Positions 6,433-8,387 of a stretch of DNA of 8,387 nucleotides are shown here, one piece after another. The stretch comes from Planctomycetaceae bacterium (GTDB lineage Bacteria > Planctomycetota > Planctomycetia > Pirellulales > UBA1268), in the NCBI GenBank assembly GCA_947453125.1, contig CANGGC010000070.1:1-8387 (forward strand), read 5' to 3'. The notes below the pieces were generated by a model. The model saw nothing but the letters and a program-made list of their open reading frames with translations, did not search any database and was not told the origin of the DNA. Positions within the stretch are counted from its first letter, which is position 1, and every line of letters begins with the position of its first letter. The position numbers and the translations under genes are program-made.

Positions 6433-6614
6433 TGGGTGACCGGACTCGATCCGGGGCCAGCGGGTTGTGGAGAAGGTTTCCGCCGCTGGATACGGCGGGC
6501 GTCGACAGCGCGGAAAAAGGTCATGGCTGACTTTTTCCACGGACATCAAGGGGTGTCCGGCGGGCGCCCAAAGGCGCCTGGATCGGGGGAAGTGCTGCCG
6601 ACGAGCGATTGATT
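6433..6614. other. Hairpin-rich intergenic region
   Basis: No gene is supported here. There are four or five potential stem-loops in a row: CCGGA/TCCGG (6440-6454), CCGCCG/CGGCGG (6480-6498), an 11-bp bulged stem (6512-6538), GGACATC/GGTGTCC (6541-6558, one G-U pair), and GGGCGCC/GGCGCCT (6562-6579, one G-U pair). The region carries the leader of nfo on the minus strand and precedes the promoter of the next plus-strand gene. The clustering suggests an intergenic repeat element or terminators insulating the two genes. Confidence 0.5.
6512..6541. repeat. Second copy of a dispersed 17-nt element, inside a hairpin
   Basis: GGCTGACTTTTTCCACG at 6525-6541 is identical to 134-150. Counting one mismatch, the match extends to 20 nt (6522-6541 against 131-150). 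Here it forms the right arm of a hairpin: GGAAAAAG (6512-6519) pairs with CTTTTTCC (6531-6538), and TCA (6521-6523) pairs with TGA (6528-6530), with G6520 bulged and a TGGC loop. Both copies thus lie in intergenic hairpins and both contain the same T-tract. Confidence 0.7.
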
Positions 6615-6642
6615 TTGACGAATTTCCCCGCCGTCGTACACT
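6615..6642 (+). promoter_or_regulatory. Sigma-70-like promoter of the small membrane-anchored protein gene
   Basis: TTGACG (6615-6620) and TACACT (6637-6642) are separated by 16 bp and match 5 of 6 and 4 of 6 consensus positions. Transcription would start near 6649, leaving about 25 nt of leader that contains the ribosome binding site GGAGG at 6662-6666 before the GTG at 6674. Confidence 0.55.
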
Positions 6643-6673
6643 TGCACCGCTTGATCCTCCTGGAGGCGTCGAC

Positions 6674-7174
6674 GTGGGGAACGCGGTCTGGTTCGTCGTC
6701 ACCGTGGGGGTGGCTGCCCTGGCAGGGGTCGCCACGTCTCTCGCCATGCGCCCCATCCGTCTGGCCCGTTTGGCCGAAAAGTTGGCCCGCGCGCAGCGCG
6801 ACTTCCATCGCCAGCGCGAGCAACTCGAGGCGAAGTTCATCGACCGTGCTGCTGGCACGGGGAAGCCACGCGGGCTCCGTTGGAGTGACGTCGACTTCGA
6901 CGACGACGTCCTCTACGTCCGCGAGCGGCGCACCGGCTGCCTCAAGGCACTGGTGGCGATCGAGGTGTCGTTCGAGGCGATCGAAGGGGGAGGGATGGAG
7001 GAGGTCGAGGCTGTCTCGACGATCCGCGCCGCCACCGCCGAGTTTCTCTACGACACCAACCGCTGGGTCACCGAGGGGCGGGTCTATTTCAATCTCCTCC
7101 CCACCGCGACGGTGAAGTATCTCGGCTCAGACCTCGAACTGGTCGCCGAAGAGCATGGCGGCTCCCGCGGCTGA
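6674..7174 (+). CDS. Conserved small protein with N-terminal membrane anchor, unknown function
   Basis: Predicted 166 aa, function not known to me. Residues 3-24 are a membrane segment (AVWFVVTVGVAALAGVATSL) followed by Arg/Lys residues, so the rest is probably cytoplasmic. Residues 30-56 are a charged helix, possibly coiled coil (LARLAEKLARAQRDFHRQRE). A soluble alpha/beta region follows, with GKPRGLRW (63-70), VSFEAIEGGGMEEVEAV (98-114), RAATAEF and WVTEGRVYFNLLP (131-143). I remember similar proteins, with GKPRGLRW and FEAIEGGDMEDV, from planctomycete genomes. The GTG start at 6674 has GGAGG 7 nt upstream and a good promoter at 6615-6642. The longer frame back to 6467 runs through the hairpin region and is rejected. 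The gene stands alone between divergent nfo and the downstream hydrolase. Confidence 0.82.
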   Translation: MGNAVWFVVTVGVAALAGVATSLAMRPIRLARLAEKLARAQRDFHRQREQLEAKFIDRAAGTGKPRGLRWSDVDFDDDVLYVRERRTGCLKALVAIEVSFEAIEGGGMEEVEAVSTIRAATAEFLYDTNRWVTEGRVYFNLLPTATVKYLGSDLELVAEEHGGSRG

Positions 7175-7422
7175 GGCGGGCTGCTTTCGAACTGCGTCCC
7201 GAAGCCGAAGCGCCGGCGTTGCCGTCGGAGCGGGGAATTCGCCGCCGGCAGCTCGGGAAGACTTGCTTGAGTGCGTAGCTTGCGGCGTCTGCGGTAGCGG
7301 CGGGGTGTGCGGTTCCGCCGAGCACTCTTCCTGTTGGGCAGACCCTGCGGGCGCCGATACCAAGGGCGTGCGCCTCTTGGACTCGAGGCGAGATCGCTTT
7401 CCCGGCGTCGGAGGACGCGACG
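7175..7422. other. Intergenic region upstream of the hydrolase gene
   Basis: No gene is supported in these 248 bases. There is a short GC stem at the end of the preceding gene (CCCGC 7164-7168 with GCGGG 7176-7180), too weak to call a terminator. TTGGGC (7334-7339) and GATACC (7356-7361), 16 bp apart, form a poor promoter match. The long plus-strand frame covering it reads the hydrolase gene out of frame. Confidence 0.4.
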
Positions 7423-8387
7423 TTGCGCGGACTGCTGCAGCAAGTCTCGGTGCTGGTCGTGGCCGCAGGCTTGGCGTGCGCCTGCGGAGATGCCGCAGCG
7501 CAGGGGCTTCTCAAAACGCAGGGGCTGCCGAAATCGTTTTCGCTGCCGGTGGCCGATGCCGAGGTGCCGGCGCACGAGAAGGCCTGCCGCCATCTCGCCC
7601 GGGCCCGCGACTACGCCAAGCAGTCGGCAGAGCTAACCTCCAACGGCAACTGCCGGGCAATCGACGGCTACTTCGCCGCCACCGAAGCGGCCTGGAACGC
7701 CATGTGGCTCTGTTCGAACGATCCCGGCCTCGTCCGCGAGGCAGCGGAGCTTTACGCCTGCTCGCTCCAGGGGCTACTCGAGTCGGCCACCGCACACGGG
7801 CGGCTCGACTGCCGCGGGTTGCTCATCGGGCCGGAGTGGGGGCCGATCGTCGTCCCGATCGAGATGCGGGGGATGCAGATCCCCACCTCGGCGATCGAGC
7901 ATGTCGAGGCAACGCCTCCCCCCGGTGACAAGCGAATCCATCGCCGCCATGAACGCGGCGGCTTCGGCCTGCCGGTGAGCGTGCGGGTGGCGACGCCGGC
8001 CGACCGGGAGGGAAACCGCGTCCTCGCGCCGAAGCGTCAGAGCTTGGCGGCGACGGCCGTGCTGCGCTTTCCGATGCCGGCCGACGAGAACGTCCTCGAG
8101 GCCTTCTCGGGCCCGCTCGCACGCGATCACGCCCCCGCGATCCTCGACCTCGTCAATCCGATGGAGATCGCCGCCGTCGACATCGGGCCCGCCCGCCCGC
8201 TCCTCGCCGCCGATCTGACGGCGCCGCTCCTCGACATGCTCGGCGGGATGCCGGCCAACGACAACGTGATGAACTTCCTGCAGCCGTACGGCAGCGCCGA
8301 CACGCGACCGCGGCTCGAGCTCGTCGAGCCCCATCGCCCCGGCCGCGTCCCGGTGGTCTTCATCCACGGCCTCGGGAGCGACGAGGG
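7423..8387 (+). CDS. Secreted alpha/beta hydrolase (esterase/lipase-like), 3' end outside the window
   Basis: A partial gene: 321 residues are visible and the frame is still open at the window edge. It has a signal peptide (hydrophobic core VSVLVVAAGLACAC, likely cleavage after AAA at 24-26) and no convincing lipobox. A region of about 280 residues without a motif I recognise follows. It contains RGLLIGPEWGPIVVPIEM and, near 261-272, the LTAPLLDML segment. At the very end, PVVFIHGLGSDE (310-321) is the beta-strand and HG oxyanion-hole loop that opens an alpha/beta hydrolase domain. The nucleophile and the other triad residues lie beyond the window. There is no ATG or GTG upstream in frame back to about 7321. 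TTG at 7423 has GGAGG 8 nt upstream and leads straight into the signal peptide. The planctomycete-type esterase assignment is from memory; the substrate is unknown. Confidence 0.82.
   Translation, partial: MRGLLQQVSVLVVAAGLACACGDAAAQGLLKTQGLPKSFSLPVADAEVPAHEKACRHLARARDYAKQSAELTSNGNCRAIDGYFAATEAAWNAMWLCSNDPGLVREAAELYACSLQGLLESATAHGRLDCRGLLIGPEWGPIVVPIEMRGMQIPTSAIEHVEATPPPGDKRIHRRHERGGFGLPVSVRVATPADREGNRVLAPKRQSLAATAVLRFPMPADENVLEAFSGPLARDHAPAILDLVNPMEIAAVDIGPARPLLAADLTAPLLDMLGGMPANDNVMNFLQPYGSADTRPRLELVEPHRPGRVPVVFIHGLGSDE

Noticed and set aside
6433..6858. Extension of nfo to an ATG at 6858
   Set aside because: It would read through the hairpin region, both promoter elements and the start of the divergent small protein gene. 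The extra 142 residues show no endonuclease IV sequence.
7155..7928. 257-codon plus-strand frame across the start of the hydrolase
   Set aside because: Arg/Gly-rich translation in a different frame. The hydrolase frame gives a signal peptide and a VVFIHG motif and stays open to the window end.

Overview
The window is about 70% GC and dense with genes. It most likely comes from a planctomycete, perhaps of the Pirellulales type. This rests on three protein families that I recall from planctomycete genomes: the acetyltransferase beginning YFKRFRM, the small GKPRGLRW protein, and the secreted hydrolase with a long N-terminal region. It also fits a metal transporter whose permeases carry regulator-like tails, a design known from Chlamydia in the same PVC superphylum. 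No database search was run, so this placement is from memory of families.

Layout from left to right: positions 1-200 hold no gene but contain a strong GC hairpin with a T-tract and three tandem 15-bp repeats. A GNAT acetyltransferase lies on the minus strand (201-866) with a good promoter. Divergent from it is a four-gene metal ABC transporter operon (1094-5457): periplasmic binding protein, ATPase and two permeases. The genes are spaced 19 bp apart, overlapping by 4 bp, and 29 bp apart, so they are probably co-transcribed and translationally coupled. A convergent endonuclease IV gene (nfo, minus strand, 5473-6432) ends 15 bp after the operon. A hairpin-rich gap of about 240 bp follows, with a good plus-strand promoter driving a small membrane-anchored protein (6674-7174). 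The window ends inside a secreted alpha/beta hydrolase starting at a TTG codon (7423 onward).

How the genes work together: the binding protein captures a divalent metal (Zn, Mn or Fe) with a His-His-His-Asp site. The ATPase drives import through the two permeases. Permease 2 ends in a DtxR/MntR-type metal-sensing domain with all expected ligand positions filled. Permease 1 ends in a related winged-helix-like tail without them. A perfect palindrome covers the ribosome binding site and first base of the operon's first start codon and is the natural candidate operator or RNA switch. The operon therefore looks able to sense its own substrate, as proposed for the chlamydial YtgCR permease-repressor fusion. 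The other genes have no evident link to metal transport, apart from endonuclease IV being a zinc enzyme.
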